Below are positions 38,913 to 47,052 of a DNA stretch of 64,000 bases, piece by piece. Both the position numbers and the translations under genes were made by a program. Below the pieces are notes generated by a model that made no database searches, was not told the DNA's origin, and saw nothing but the letters and a program-made list of their open reading frames with translations. The stretch is from Pseudomonadales bacterium. GTDB taxonomy: Bacteria > Pseudomonadota > Gammaproteobacteria > Pseudomonadales > Azotimanducaceae. Each line of letters begins with the position of its first letter. Position 1 is the stretch's first letter. The DNA is taken from the NCBI GenBank assembly GCA_017642855.1, contig JAEPOO010000001.1:1707072-1771071 (forward strand), given 5' to 3'.

Positions 38913-39278
38913 TCAGGAAATTTGCGGGGGAGCCCTCGCAAGAAAAGCGGCGAGTACCCCGTCGCTGTGCAGCTGACTCGTGCCAGCGTGAATCGGTCTT
39001 TGCTCAGGCGCCTCAGCATCCAGCCAGGCAACGACAATGCCTGTTCCCATCAACCCATCAAGGCAGAACACACAGTTCAGCCAGTCTTCCTGGGTCATCT
39101 CATGTTGAGCATGAGACTCCTGGTGGGATCCATGGTGGCCGTGATGACCGTGATGTGCGTCAGAGGTCTGCGCCTCCTGCGCCTGCATCTGGTGGACCAG
39201 ATGCTCGAGCGCATTACCAGCACCGAGGAATACGGTGCCGTGCAGAATCGCAAGTATGGCTATGAGGCGGGCAAACAT
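38913..39278 (-). CDS. Small His-rich exported or membrane protein (DUF2946-like)
   Basis: A 121-residue protein. Residues 1-24 are hydrophobic (signal or anchor). A histidine cluster at about 42-60 has alternating His and Gly, then HAQHEM. DWLNCVFCLDGLMGTG supplies a CxxC pair next to a second hydrophobic segment, the arrangement of DUF2946-type proteins often found with copper genes. It begins 12 bp after the ModF-like gene and is followed closely by the His/Met-rich outer-membrane protein. Metal binding is a strong inference from composition; a specific function is not known. Confidence 0.72.
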   Translation of the reverse strand: MFARLIAILAILHGTVFLGAGNALEHLVHQMQAQEAQTSDAHHGHHGHHGSHQESHAQHEMTQEDWLNCVFCLDGLMGTGIVVAWLDAEAPEQRPIHAGTSQLHSDGVLAAFLARAPPQIS

Positions 39279-39290
39279 CAGGCGCGTATT

Positions 39291-40703
39291 CTAGCGATTT
39301 CCGAGGTCCAGCACATTCCCGATTGCGTGAATTTTGTCTTCATCATGATGTGTAACATAGATCAGCGTGGTGGCGCCCTCCTCGCAGATCCGGTCGGTCA
39401 AGCTCAAGACCAGTTGCCGGTTTGCTTCGTCCAGGCCAAGACAAGGCTCGTCAAGCAACAACACAGGCGGGTGTTTGACCATCGCTCTCGCAATCAGCAC
39501 CACCCGCTGTTCGCCATAAGAAAGTGACGAGAAGGAATCCGTCGCGCGATCAGACAAACCCAGTAGTTCAAGCCAGGCGTCTGCCAGCGCTTTCTCTTTG
39601 TCTGTCGCTTTTTGATAAAGACCAATAGAGTCGTGAAAACCGGAGACAATGACGTTGCGAACGCTAACCGAAAGCCGGTAATCCCAGTGCAGACCCGTGG
39701 AAACAAACCCCAGGTACTGCTTGATCTGCCAGATGCTTTCACCCTGACCGCGCTTGAATCCAAACAGGCTGATGTCATTGACGTAACACTGAGGATGATC
39801 ACCCGTGATGAGATTCAGCAGACAGGTCTTACCACTGCCGTTGGGACCTTTCACCTGCCAGTGATCACCAGGCTTAATGTGCCAGTCGAGATTTTCGAAC
39901 ACCAGGTTATCGGTATAGGCAACTCGGGCTTTGTTTAGAGCAACCAGAGTACCGTCGGCATTAAGCGGCACTTCAATGTCAGTTTCTGGCGGTGGGAGCT
40001 GAATGTCCGAGCGAATCTGGCTGATCTGACCGAGCAGACGCGCGGCCTGACCGCCATCGGAACACTCAAACTGTTGGCTCATGGCACCCGACTCGAGCCG
40101 CATGGCATGTGTCGTGCAATCAGGCATTTCATCCAGACGATTGAGCGACATGATCAGAGTTGTCGACCCGGCGATATCTTCCAGCAGCGCCGCAACACGA
40201 GGCACGGTCGCCACATCCAGCCCTTCGAAAGGCTCATCCAGCACCAGGACCTGAGGTTTGCTGGTGAGCGCACGGGTTAATAAAACCTTTCGGGTTTCGC
40301 CAGTGGAGAGTTTTCGAAAGCCCCGCTCAAGCAGGGGCTGCAGACCAAGATCATCAATCAGACGTTTCTGAAGCTCGAAATCCTGACAGGTTTCGTCGAG
40401 CATCTCCTGAACAGGTGTGCCTTCGTTGATTTCATCTGTCAGGTCACTGTCATCGCGCTGTCGTTCGCGCGCAATGAGGCGAGACTGCTCTTCCAGGGAA
40501 ACAACCGCAACGTTCGCTTCGCCCAGATCACGCTGACCTGAGCGAAGCTCACCCTCCCCTGCAAGCGCTGCAACCAATGCTGACTTACCGCTGCCATTTG
40601 GCCCGGTTATCGCCCAGCACTGGCCATCATTGATCTGCCAGGAAATCTGGCTCAGCGAAAAGGTCTCGCTGAGCTTGATTTCGGCATGACGAAACGTGAT
40701 CAA
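39291..40703 (-). CDS. ModF-like twin ATP-binding cassette protein
   Basis: A 470-residue soluble protein with two ABC ATPase domains and no membrane segment. First domain: Walker [12 protein letters not shown] (about residues 34-44), signature LSTGETRKV, Walker [13 protein letters not shown]. Second: [26 protein letters not shown] and [12 protein letters not shown]. ModF (PhrA) proteins have this layout and are grouped with molybdate transport in E. coli, although their role is unproven. It overlaps the ilvC stop by 4 bp. A molybdoenzyme gene lies 2.2 kb away on the other strand, but no modABC genes are seen. Confidence 0.85.
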   Translation of the reverse strand: MITFRHAEIKLSETFSLSQISWQINDGQCWAITGPNGSGKSALVAALAGEGELRSGQRDLGEANVAVVSLEEQSRLIARERQRDDSDLTDEINEGTPVQEMLDETCQDFELQKRLIDDLGLQPLLERGFRKLSTGETRKVLLTRALTSKPQVLVLDEPFEGLDVATVPRVAALLEDIAGSTTLIMSLNRLDEMPDCTTHAMRLESGAMSQQFECSDGGQAARLLGQISQIRSDIQLPPPETDIEVPLNADGTLVALNKARVAYTDNLVFENLDWHIKPGDHWQVKGPNGSGKTCLLNLITGDHPQCYVNDISLFGFKRGQGESIWQIKQYLGFVSTGLHWDYRLSVSVRNVIVSGFHDSIGLYQKATDKEKALADAWLELLGLSDRATDSFSSLSYGEQRVVLIARAMVKHPPVLLLDEPCLGLDEANRQLVLSLTDRICEEGATTLIYVTHHDEDKIHAIGNVLDLGNR

Positions 40704-42172
40704 ACGATACGTTTCATCGCACCCATGTAGCCACGCAGAGTTGTGCCGATGGCTTCAACGCTGTGGCTGCGGATGTCTGCATTCACTTCGATCAAACGCT
40801 GGTTATCAACGCTGTTGTCATTGAGACCCATGCCTCGACCAATGACGTCCGCATCCTGCTTCTTCATGAAGTCCTGGAGCAGTGGGAAGCAAGCATGGTT
40901 AAACAGGTAACAACCATATTCGGCGGTGTCGGAAATGGTTCGGTTCATCTCAAACAGCTTCTTACGTGCAATGGTGTTCGCGATCAGCGGCGTTTCATGC
41001 AGTGATTCGTAATAGGCGGACTCTTCTTTGATGCCACTGGCAGTCATCACTTCATAAGCCAGTTCCACACCAGCTTTCACCATGGCGACCATCAGGATGC
41101 CATGATCAAAGTATTCCTGCTCAGCAATTTCGTCGCTGGTGTTTTCCTGGGTCTCAAAAGCGGTACCGCTGGTTTCGTCACGCCAGCCCAGAAGCTTTTT
41201 GTCATCATCAGCCCAGTCTTCCATCATTCCGGATGAGAAGGCACCGGTCATAATGTCGTCCATGTGCTTCTCGTACAGAGGGCGCATGATGTCCTTGAGC
41301 TCTTCCGCCAGTTCAAAGGCGCGGATTTTCGCTGGATTGGAAAGACGATCCATCATGTTGGTCACGCCACCGTGCTTGAGCGCTTCGGTCACGGTTTCCC
41401 AACCATACTGAACGAGCTTAGATGCATAACCTGCATCAATACCTTTCTCGATCATCTTGTCGTAGCAAAGCAGTGAACCGGTCTGCAGCATGCCGCAGAG
41501 TATTGTTTGTTCACCCATCAGGTCAGACTTCACTTCAGCGACGAAGGAAGACAACAGAACACCTGCCCGATGGCCACCCGTACCCGCTGCGTAAGCTTTT
41601 GCGATAGCGAGACCTTCGCCACGCGGATCATTGTTTTCATGAACAGCAATCAGCGTGGGTACACCGAAGCCGCGCTTATATTCTTCTCGCACTTCAGAGC
41701 CAGGGCACTTTGGCGCCACCATGATGACGGTAATGTCTTCGCGAATCTGCATGCCCTCTTCCACGATGTTGAAACCGTGAGAATAAGCAAGACAGGAATC
41801 CTTTTTCATGAGGGGCATGATTTCTGTGACAACAGCCGTGTGCTGTTTGTCCGGCGTCAGATTGAGCACGACGTCTGCGGTTGGAACCAGCTCGTCGTAA
41901 GTACCAACCGTAAAACCATTTTCTGTGGCGTTCTTCCAGGAGTCGCGCTTTTCATCAATCGCGGATTGGCGAAGTGTGTAGGACACATCCAGACCGCTGT
42001 CCCGCAGATTCAAACCCTGGTTCAGGCCCTGGGAGCCACAACCCACGATGACCAGCTTCTTACCTTTCAGGTAATTCGCTTCATCAGCAAATTCGGAAGG
42101 ATCCATGAATTCACACTTACCCAGTTGAGCAAGCTGTTCGCGCAAAGTGAGGCTATTAAAGTAGTTGGCCAT
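40700..42172 (-). CDS. ilvC: Ketol-acid reductoisomerase, class II
   Basis: A 490-residue enzyme of valine, leucine and isoleucine synthesis; it isomerises and reduces acetolactate or acetohydroxybutyrate with NADPH. Length shows the long class II form found in enterics and many gammaproteobacteria, with a duplicated C-terminal knot domain. [17 protein letters not shown] is the cofactor motif, [15 protein letters not shown] the next block, and repeated metal-binding acidic segments follow. [14 protein letters not shown] is the exact family N-terminus, so the ATG at 42172 is secure, yet the six bases before it are CCTCCT and no Shine-Dalgarno is visible. It leads a minus-strand run ending at 37035. 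Confidence 0.97.
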   Translation of the reverse strand: MANYFNSLTLREQLAQLGKCEFMDPSEFADEANYLKGKKLVIVGCGSQGLNQGLNLRDSGLDVSYTLRQSAIDEKRDSWKNATENGFTVGTYDELVPTADVVLNLTPDKQHTAVVTEIMPLMKKDSCLAYSHGFNIVEEGMQIREDITVIMVAPKCPGSEVREEYKRGFGVPTLIAVHENNDPRGEGLAIAKAYAAGTGGHRAGVLLSSFVAEVKSDLMGEQTILCGMLQTGSLLCYDKMIEKGIDAGYASKLVQYGWETVTEALKHGGVTNMMDRLSNPAKIRAFELAEELKDIMRPLYEKHMDDIMTGAFSSGMMEDWADDDKKLLGWRDETSGTAFETQENTSDEIAEQEYFDHGILMVAMVKAGVELAYEVMTASGIKEESAYYESLHETPLIANTIARKKLFEMNRTISDTAEYGCYLFNHACFPLLQDFMKKQDADVIGRGMGLNDNSVDNQRLIEVNADIRSHSVEAIGTTLRGYMGAMKRIV

Positions 42173-42282
42173 AGGAGGTCTCTGGAGCTGGTGAAATTTT
42201 GAGGGCGGAACTCTAGTGGAATTATCCCTATGCGTAAATTGAAATAACTGAGATACCGTCTTGCTGTATATGCATCGTCAGA

Positions 42283-42299
42283 AGTGACAATTTGTCACT
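42283..42299. promoter_or_regulatory. Palindromic operator candidate 1, ilvC/dehydrogenase divergent region
   Basis: A perfect inverted repeat, AGTGACAA-t-TTGTCACT (8-bp arms, 1-bp centre), lies 74 bp upstream of the acyl-CoA dehydrogenase start and 111 bp from the ilvC start. It is a likely repressor or activator site for one or both genes; the binding protein is not identified. Confidence 0.55.
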
Positions 42300-42324
42300 A
42301 TTCAGGTACAAAACAGCCTGTATT

Positions 42325-42342
42325 TTTGTGCATCTGCACAAA
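42325..42342. promoter_or_regulatory. Palindromic operator candidate 2, ilvC/dehydrogenase divergent region
   Basis: A perfect inverted repeat, TTTGTGCA-tc-TGCACAAA (8-bp arms, 2-bp spacer), lies 30 bp upstream of the dehydrogenase ATG, close enough to cover its promoter. Its sequence differs from the palindrome at 42283, so a different regulator is expected. Confidence 0.55.
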
Positions 42343-42372
42343 TCGTCCATTTCTTATCAACAGGAGTAACCC

Positions 42373-43617
42373 ATGTCCGAAGCGCAACGAAAGGACACGC
42401 CGGAACAGGCCGAGTTCCGCAAGTACTGCCAGGATTGGCTGGCAGAAAATCACCCAGGCCGCCCCCCGGTGAAGCTACCCCAGGGCGCCCTCGAACTGAG
42501 CGATCCCGCAGCACTTGAGTGGCTGCAGAAGTGGCAGAAATCTGCCTATGACGCGGGCCTGATCGGCTGCGACTATCCGGTTGAGGTGGGTGGCGGTGGA
42601 AAAGACAACTGCCAGGATATTGCCAACTTTGAAATGCAGAAAGCCAAGACCCCTTACCTGCCCAACATCATTGGTATGGGCATGGCTGCGCCGACCGTTT
42701 TCTTCCACGCTCAGGATGAAGTCAAAGCCGAACTGCTGCCTAAGCTCCTGTCTGGTGAACATATCTGGTGTCAGGGTTTTTCAGAACCCGGCGCAGGTTC
42801 CGACCTCGCCAATGCACAAACCTTTGCCGAGCGTGATGGCGATAACTGGATCATCAACGGTCACAAAGTCTGGACGTCTCTCGCGCACTTCGCGGAGTGG
42901 ATGATTCTTCTTGCGAGAACCAGCAAGGATGACAAGTACAACGGACTCAGCTACTTCGTCGTGCCAATTCGTGAAAACCTCGACAAAGGTGTCACCGTGC
43001 GACCGCTGATCAAGATGACCGGTGAAACCGGCTTTAACGAAGTGCTTTTCGACAACGTTGTTCTGAACGATCGCTACCGCCTGGATGACGTCGGCGCCGG
43101 CTGGAAAGTTGCGATGACAACGCTGGCCCACGAACGTGGTGCAGGCCCGATCGTCACACCTTCTTCTGGCGGCATGTCCCTGGAAGAAGATGAAAGCGCT
43201 CAGACCAGCAGTGTTTATGCACTGATCGACCTGGCCAAACAGCAGGCCCGAAATGGCAAGACCGCTGCGGACGACCCGCTCATTCGTGATGAGCTCATGA
43301 AGATGATGATTCGCTCTGAATCGTTCAAACAGAATCAGCGCCGCGCCAATGTGCCACCGCTGGTCGACCACCCTATGCGCATACCTCTGCAGTTCAAACT
43401 GGTCGCGACCGAATTCGCACAAGACCTGCAACAGGTTGCTTACGAGATCGAAGGCGCCGCAAGTTCGCTCTATGCCAACGATGAAAACGCACCAGCATCC
43501 GGCCGATGGCCGCTGGCCTATATGAATTCATTTGGTGTCACCATCGCAGCGGGTGCCAACGAAGTACAACGCAACATCCTGGGCGAACGTGTCCTGGGTA
43601 TGCCCAAGTCGAAGTAG
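42373..43617 (+). CDS. Acyl-CoA dehydrogenase, first of a pair
   Basis: A 414-residue ACAD. Central block GFSEPGAGSDLANAQTFAE contacts FAD; WIINGHKVWTSLAHFAEWM is the usual next strand; the C-terminus is GVTIAAGANEVQRNILGERVLGM. It begins after AACAGGAGTAACC, a good ribosome site. The second dehydrogenase gene follows after 9 bp. Paired, adjacent ACADs of unequal type often form alpha2beta2 heterotetramers, for example in actinobacterial steroid side-chain oxidation; this pairing is inferred here. Two palindromes sit in the upstream region. Confidence 0.9.
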   Translation: MSEAQRKDTPEQAEFRKYCQDWLAENHPGRPPVKLPQGALELSDPAALEWLQKWQKSAYDAGLIGCDYPVEVGGGGKDNCQDIANFEMQKAKTPYLPNIIGMGMAAPTVFFHAQDEVKAELLPKLLSGEHIWCQGFSEPGAGSDLANAQTFAERDGDNWIINGHKVWTSLAHFAEWMILLARTSKDDKYNGLSYFVVPIRENLDKGVTVRPLIKMTGETGFNEVLFDNVVLNDRYRLDDVGAGWKVAMTTLAHERGAGPIVTPSSGGMSLEEDESAQTSSVYALIDLAKQQARNGKTAADDPLIRDELMKMMIRSESFKQNQRRANVPPLVDHPMRIPLQFKLVATEFAQDLQQVAYEIEGAASSLYANDENAPASGRWPLAYMNSFGVTIAAGANEVQRNILGERVLGMPKSK

Positions 43618-43626
43618 GAGTAAGAC

Positions 43627-44766
43627 ATGAGTGAACAACCAAAAAACTTTGGCTTCGGCGAAGATGAAACCATGCTGCGGGACTCTGCACAGAAATTTTT
43701 CGCAGATAACTGCTCGCCAGACAAGATCCACTCGCAGGTTGCCCACGATCCAACCATCCATCGCGATATTGAGTGCATCTGGGACAAAAACCTCTGGCAA
43801 CAGATCGTTGAGCTCGGTTGGACTGCTGTTTGCGTCCCTGAAGAAGCTGGCGGTATCGGTATGCCCCTGGTTGCTGCTGTGGCCATTGCAGAGGAAGCTG
43901 GAAAAGCCGCTTTCCCGTCACCGCTGATCAGCACTTATGCCGCAACCTTTGCATTAAAAGCCTGTGGCACCGCGGCAGCGAAAGCCGCGCTCGGTGATAT
44001 TGCTGGCGGTACTGCGACAACGCTTGCGATCACCAACGAGAAAGGCTCCTGGGAATCTGCGGATACAGATGTGACTGTTGAAGGCGGCAAGCTCTCTGGC
44101 ACCGCTTACTTCGTACAGGACGCAAAGAAAGCCGATCGATTTATCGTGAGCGCCAAAGGTGCAAACGGTATTGGCCTCTATCAAGTAGAAGCATCCGCTG
44201 AACACCTGAACCTCATTGCTGACGGCATTATCGACCTCACGCGAGATCAGGCTCACATTGAATTCAGCGGTACCGATTGCGTCGAAGTTGCCGCTGAAGG
44301 TGCTGGCGATGTTGCACTCGACGCCGCAATGCCTTCCATCCTGACGATTGTGTCAGCAGACATGGTCGGTGCAGGTGAATGGTTGCTACAAACGACAACC
44401 GAATACGCCAAGACGCGTGTTCAATTTGATCGACCGCTTGGCTTCTTCCAGGCCGTTAAACACCCGCTCGTTAACGTGATGCTGGACATCGACCGAACCA
44501 AGTCGCTGGTCTACAACGCAGCATGTTCCATCGACAGCGGCGAAGACGATACTGAGTTGAACGCACGAATGGCGAAAGCACAGGCCAGTGAAATGGCGGT
44601 ATTCTCATCCAGCCGCGCCGTGCAGTTTCACGGCGGTATCGGATTCACCTGGGAGTGTTACGTGCACATCTTCTTCAAACGCCAGATGCACAACCATGTG
44701 CTGTATGGCGATGCGAAGTATCACCGAGCCAAGCTCGCAGACATAGTGATAGGTAAAGCAGCCTAA
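43627..44766 (+). CDS. Acyl-CoA dehydrogenase, second of a pair
   Basis: A 379-residue ACAD of the FadE-like small-subunit type. The first domain is recognisable (ETMLRDSAQKFFADNCSP, GWTAVCVPEEAGGIGM), the central FAD loop found in the partner is degenerate (no SEPGSGSD), and the C-terminus has YAKTRVQFDRPLGFFQAVKH and VQFHGGIGFTWECYVHIFFKR, where Glu of TWE is the usual catalytic position. Missing the central loop while its neighbour has it supports a heteromeric enzyme with shared sites. A strong terminator follows 21 bp after the stop. Confidence 0.88.
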   Translation: MSEQPKNFGFGEDETMLRDSAQKFFADNCSPDKIHSQVAHDPTIHRDIECIWDKNLWQQIVELGWTAVCVPEEAGGIGMPLVAAVAIAEEAGKAAFPSPLISTYAATFALKACGTAAAKAALGDIAGGTATTLAITNEKGSWESADTDVTVEGGKLSGTAYFVQDAKKADRFIVSAKGANGIGLYQVEASAEHLNLIADGIIDLTRDQAHIEFSGTDCVEVAAEGAGDVALDAAMPSILTIVSADMVGAGEWLLQTTTEYAKTRVQFDRPLGFFQAVKHPLVNVMLDIDRTKSLVYNAACSIDSGEDDTELNARMAKAQASEMAVFSSSRAVQFHGGIGFTWECYVHIFFKRQMHNHVLYGDAKYHRAKLADIVIGKAA

Positions 44767-44787
44767 AGCTTGACGCGGTAACGACAA

Positions 44788-44818
44788 GGCCGGTTCTCGA
44801 AAGAGGACCGGCCCTTTC
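44788..44818 (+). terminator. Rho-independent terminator
   Basis: An 11-bp stem (44788-44798 with 44803-44813, one G-T wobble), closed by a GAAA tetraloop and followed by CTTTCT. It ends the dehydrogenase pair and marks the left edge of the AT-richer accessory island. Confidence 0.85.
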
Positions 44819-44882
44819 TATTCGAGGACAGCTATCGACCCAAAGCAGACGTTTAGCTACTACCCAAATTGCACATAGCTCA

Positions 44883-45191
44883 TCAGGAATCGACCGTGTA
44901 GCTAAAACGCTCAAAGGTTACTCTAGAACACCCAGCTTCAGTCATGATCTCACGAATGAGATTTGGGGCTGTGTCTATTGTCCATCTCTTATCACTATAA
45001 AATGAAATCTCGGGGGTAAGGCAGCTGGCCTCAGGATTCATTGGCTTGAAGCGAAACATTTTCTCAATGTGTCCAAAAACATCGGCGGTGGCTGTGTTCT
45101 CAAATTCCACAGTCCAAGACTCAGAGGCAATAGACAAGAGAGGTAGAACTGCGAGTACAAAAAGATAACTGCGTAAGTTGTGAAGTCTCAT
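44883..45191 (-). CDS. Small exported protein, unknown
   Basis: A 102-residue protein with a Sec signal peptide (about residues 1-22, cut near SIASES). The mature part has two cysteines (in EASCLTP and EAGCSRV) that could form a disulfide, and no family I recognise. The ribosome site AAGGAG precedes the ATG at 45191 by 7 bp. It shares strand and composition with the cassette genes to its right, but I see no complete attC at either end, so I do not call it a cassette. Confidence 0.6.
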   Translation of the reverse strand: MRLHNLRSYLFVLAVLPLLSIASESWTVEFENTATADVFGHIEKMFRFKPMNPEASCLTPEISFYSDKRWTIDTAPNLIREIMTEAGCSRVTFERFSYTVDS

Positions 45192-45292
45192 AGTTATTCT
45201 CCTTATTAGGATGACTACTATAGCGTCAATTAGCTGACTCGAAGCTTAAGATACATCCGGTCGCCGACGCCAATGGTTAAGCCTACATTCGA

Positions 45293-46078
45293 TTAGATCG
45301 CCTGCGAGAGTTCTGGTGTGCGAGGGGGTAACAAGTTCACCCCCTTCGTGTCAGCAGCTCTGAGAACGGCGAAGTAACCTGCACCAATGACATTCAGACC
45401 GAGCAGCCCTACTAGCATCGAATCCATCGATAAGATGAACCAGACTATTTCTTCTGAACTACCCATAGCCCATATCGTGAACGCATAGTGAACCAGCATA
45501 TAAGGCGCGACTCCTAAGATTAGATATACAATCGCCCAAAGAACGAAGCCATTCATTAGACGGGCAGACGTAATCCAACCAATTGATGCGTTACCGAGAG
45601 GCCACGCGATGGTCCAGCCAAGAAGATAGAACCCCAGGAATCCCAACACAATATTGCTGACCAACAGTATGTGAGCGGATGTTGTGAGCTTTAGATTTAG
45701 CAGTGAAGTGAGTTCACTCGAAAAAACACTAATCAGTGAGGTTGAAACGGAAAACATCATGACTACCAACCACAGTGCTACCGCCAGCTTGTCGAATCGC
45801 CTAGCTGCTTCTGGGCTATTCCCGTATCCAAGGTAACGAACGTACCAATATGATGGAAGCGAAATCGCGATAATCTTGAAGACGCCGAAAAGTTGACGCG
45901 CGTCGTGGTTCTCAAGTGTTTTGAATGCACCTCGGCTTTCGTACATCCCGATCTCGATTTCGACAACATGCTGAAGAAACTCGCCTAACACTGGAATAAA
46001 GAAGAGCAGTGGGCAGGCGACAGCAAACAGAAAGCTCGACAGATATATCAACTTCAAATCGTGCACTAGCAAGTTCAC
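45293..46078 (-). CDS. Integral membrane protein, unknown
   Basis: A 261-residue protein with about six hydrophobic segments: residues about 10-30, 70-90, 100-125, 135-160, 180-205 and 215-240. No catalytic motif is seen. The start is a GTG at 46078. A GTTAAGC core-like heptamer lies at 45276-45282, 10 bp beyond its stop, but no partner RYYYAAC core was found, so it may be a former cassette whose attC has decayed, or simply island DNA. It borders the broken end of the cassette array. Confidence 0.55.
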   Translation of the reverse strand: MNLLVHDLKLIYLSSFLFAVACPLLFFIPVLGEFLQHVVEIEIGMYESRGAFKTLENHDARQLFGVFKIIAISLPSYWYVRYLGYGNSPEAARRFDKLAVALWLVVMMFSVSTSLISVFSSELTSLLNLKLTTSAHILLVSNIVLGFLGFYLLGWTIAWPLGNASIGWITSARLMNGFVLWAIVYLILGVAPYMLVHYAFTIWAMGSSEEIVWFILSMDSMLVGLLGLNVIGAGYFAVLRAADTKGVNLLPPRTPELSQAI

Positions 46079-46155
46079 AAACTGATCCTATTCACCTAGT
46101 TTTTGTTTGTCAGCTGGTGTTTCAGAGTTTGCCGTGACGATCACTGCAACTGCAT

Positions 46156-46162
46156 GTTATAC
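46156..46162 (-). repeat. Half attC (R'' core only), cassette 7
   Basis: GTTATAC preceded by CAACTGCAT, identical to the inner end of the complete sites, but the distal half with GTTAAGCGG and the R' core is missing below it. The heptamer matches the leading core of the same cassette (GTATAAC at 46484). This is the broken left edge of the array. Confidence 0.75.
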
Positions 46163-46172
46163 GCTCTGACTC

Positions 46173-46469
46173 TCATTTTCGTTTTCTAATCTCTCGCCAG
46201 AGATAGTCAAGTTGATGTCGAAACTCAACCTCATTGAATTTGATCGTTTCTGCATAGTCCGCTGTCAAAAATCTGGGTTTTGGAGATGTTTTAAGGGCTT
46301 CTTCCCAAACTTCATTAAAAGACTGATCGTCAGATAGGGCGTTCGCCAGAACTTCGTCGCGGACATTTATTGCCCACGCCTTAACTAACTCATGTTTTGG
46401 GTCCGTAATCGTTTTCTGTTTTCTACGAACTTCACCGGAAGTAACAACTCGCAAGGGACCTTTATCCAT
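46173..46469 (-). CDS. Cassette 7 protein, unknown soluble
   Basis: A 98-residue, charged, probably cytoplasmic protein: N-terminal GPLRVVTSGEVRRKQK, helices in the middle (HELVKAWAINVRDEVLANAL) and a very basic end (WREIRKRK). No family recognised. The ATG at 46469 lies 15 bp after the cassette's leading core, and the TGA stop precedes the half attC. Its position at the broken end makes it the oldest cassette of the array, if insertion was at the other end. Confidence 0.6.
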   Translation of the reverse strand: MDKGPLRVVTSGEVRRKQKTITDPKHELVKAWAINVRDEVLANALSDDQSFNEVWEEALKTSPKPRFLTADYAETIKFNEVEFRHQLDYLWREIRKRK

Positions 46470-46483
46470 GACGCACCTTAGGC

Positions 46484-46585
46484 GTATAACACCCAGTTAA
46501 GCGGCCGCGCTGAAGCGCGAAGCGCTGATAGTAGCGGTCCGAGGGTGCGCCACGAGGTGCAACCGATTTCAACTGCATGTTAGGT
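46484..46585 (-). repeat. attC site A (cassette 6)
   Basis: 102 bp from GTATAAC (46484-46490, crossover core R') to GTTAGGT (46579-46585, R''). It contains CCCAGTTAAGCGGC and GATTTCAACTGCAT arms and a GC-rich central palindrome able to fold into the single-strand hairpin used by IntI. Confidence 0.85.
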
Positions 46586-46587
46586 AA

Positions 46588-46893
46588 CTAACCATCTTTC
46601 TCAGACTGTTTTGAGTTGGCATACAAACCCTCGCACATTAGATATATGAAAATAAGCAGCGGCAACAACCAATAGAGATGGATGGCAAAATATGGATTTG
46701 GGTTTCCAGACGCTGCCGCTACGCAGAAAACGGTGTACATCAAAGTCGGTAACCAAACCAAAGTCATTGCTACGAAATACCTTGAAAAACAAACAAGAAA
46801 CGGGTTCCCATGGCCTTCCTGTTTCGCAACTTTGCTGATCCGAATGGGATACCAAACTAGTAAAGTCAGACCTGCAAGTATTTCGAAAATCAC
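46588..46893 (-). CDS. Cassette 6 protein, small membrane protein
   Basis: A 101-residue protein with three hydrophobic segments (about residues 3-20, 38-62 and 68-90) and a charged tail SKQSEKDG. No family recognised. It starts with GTG at 46893, 8 bp inside the cassette boundary, and ends 2 bp before the R'' core of attC A. Four of the seven cassettes encode such small membrane proteins. Confidence 0.6.
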   Translation of the reverse strand: MIFEILAGLTLLVWYPIRISKVAKQEGHGNPFLVCFSRYFVAMTLVWLPTLMYTVFCVAAASGNPNPYFAIHLYWLLPLLIFIYLMCEGLYANSKQSEKDG

Positions 46894-46901
46894 CAGTAGT
46901 T

Positions 46902-47033
46902 ACCTAACACCTGGTTAAGCGGCGCAGCGTGGCGACGTGCAATTGCGACAGAATGGCGAAACCATTCGCAATTGTGCGTTGGCACGATGCGTCCGAGTGA
47001 GCGCCAGCGAACGACTTCAACCACATGTTAGAT
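46902..47033 (-). repeat. attC site B (cassette 5)
   Basis: 132 bp from ACCTAAC (46902-46908) to GTTAGAT (47027-47033), longer than the others. The centre holds an extra hairpin, arms CAATTGCGA..AATGG (46940-46956, with a 3-nt CAG bulge) and CCATTCGCAATTG (46962-46974). The flanks keep GGTTAAGCGGC and GACTTCAACCACAT. Confidence 0.85.
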
Positions 47034-47052
47034 GCACGAACCATGATCTTTA

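Noticed and set aside
41507-42202. 231-codon plus-strand frame opposite ilvC
   Set aside because: It mirrors a certain, highly conserved gene and has no recognisable motif.
42781-43431. 216-codon minus-strand frame inside the first paired dehydrogenase
   Set aside because: Antisense shadow of a clear ACAD gene.
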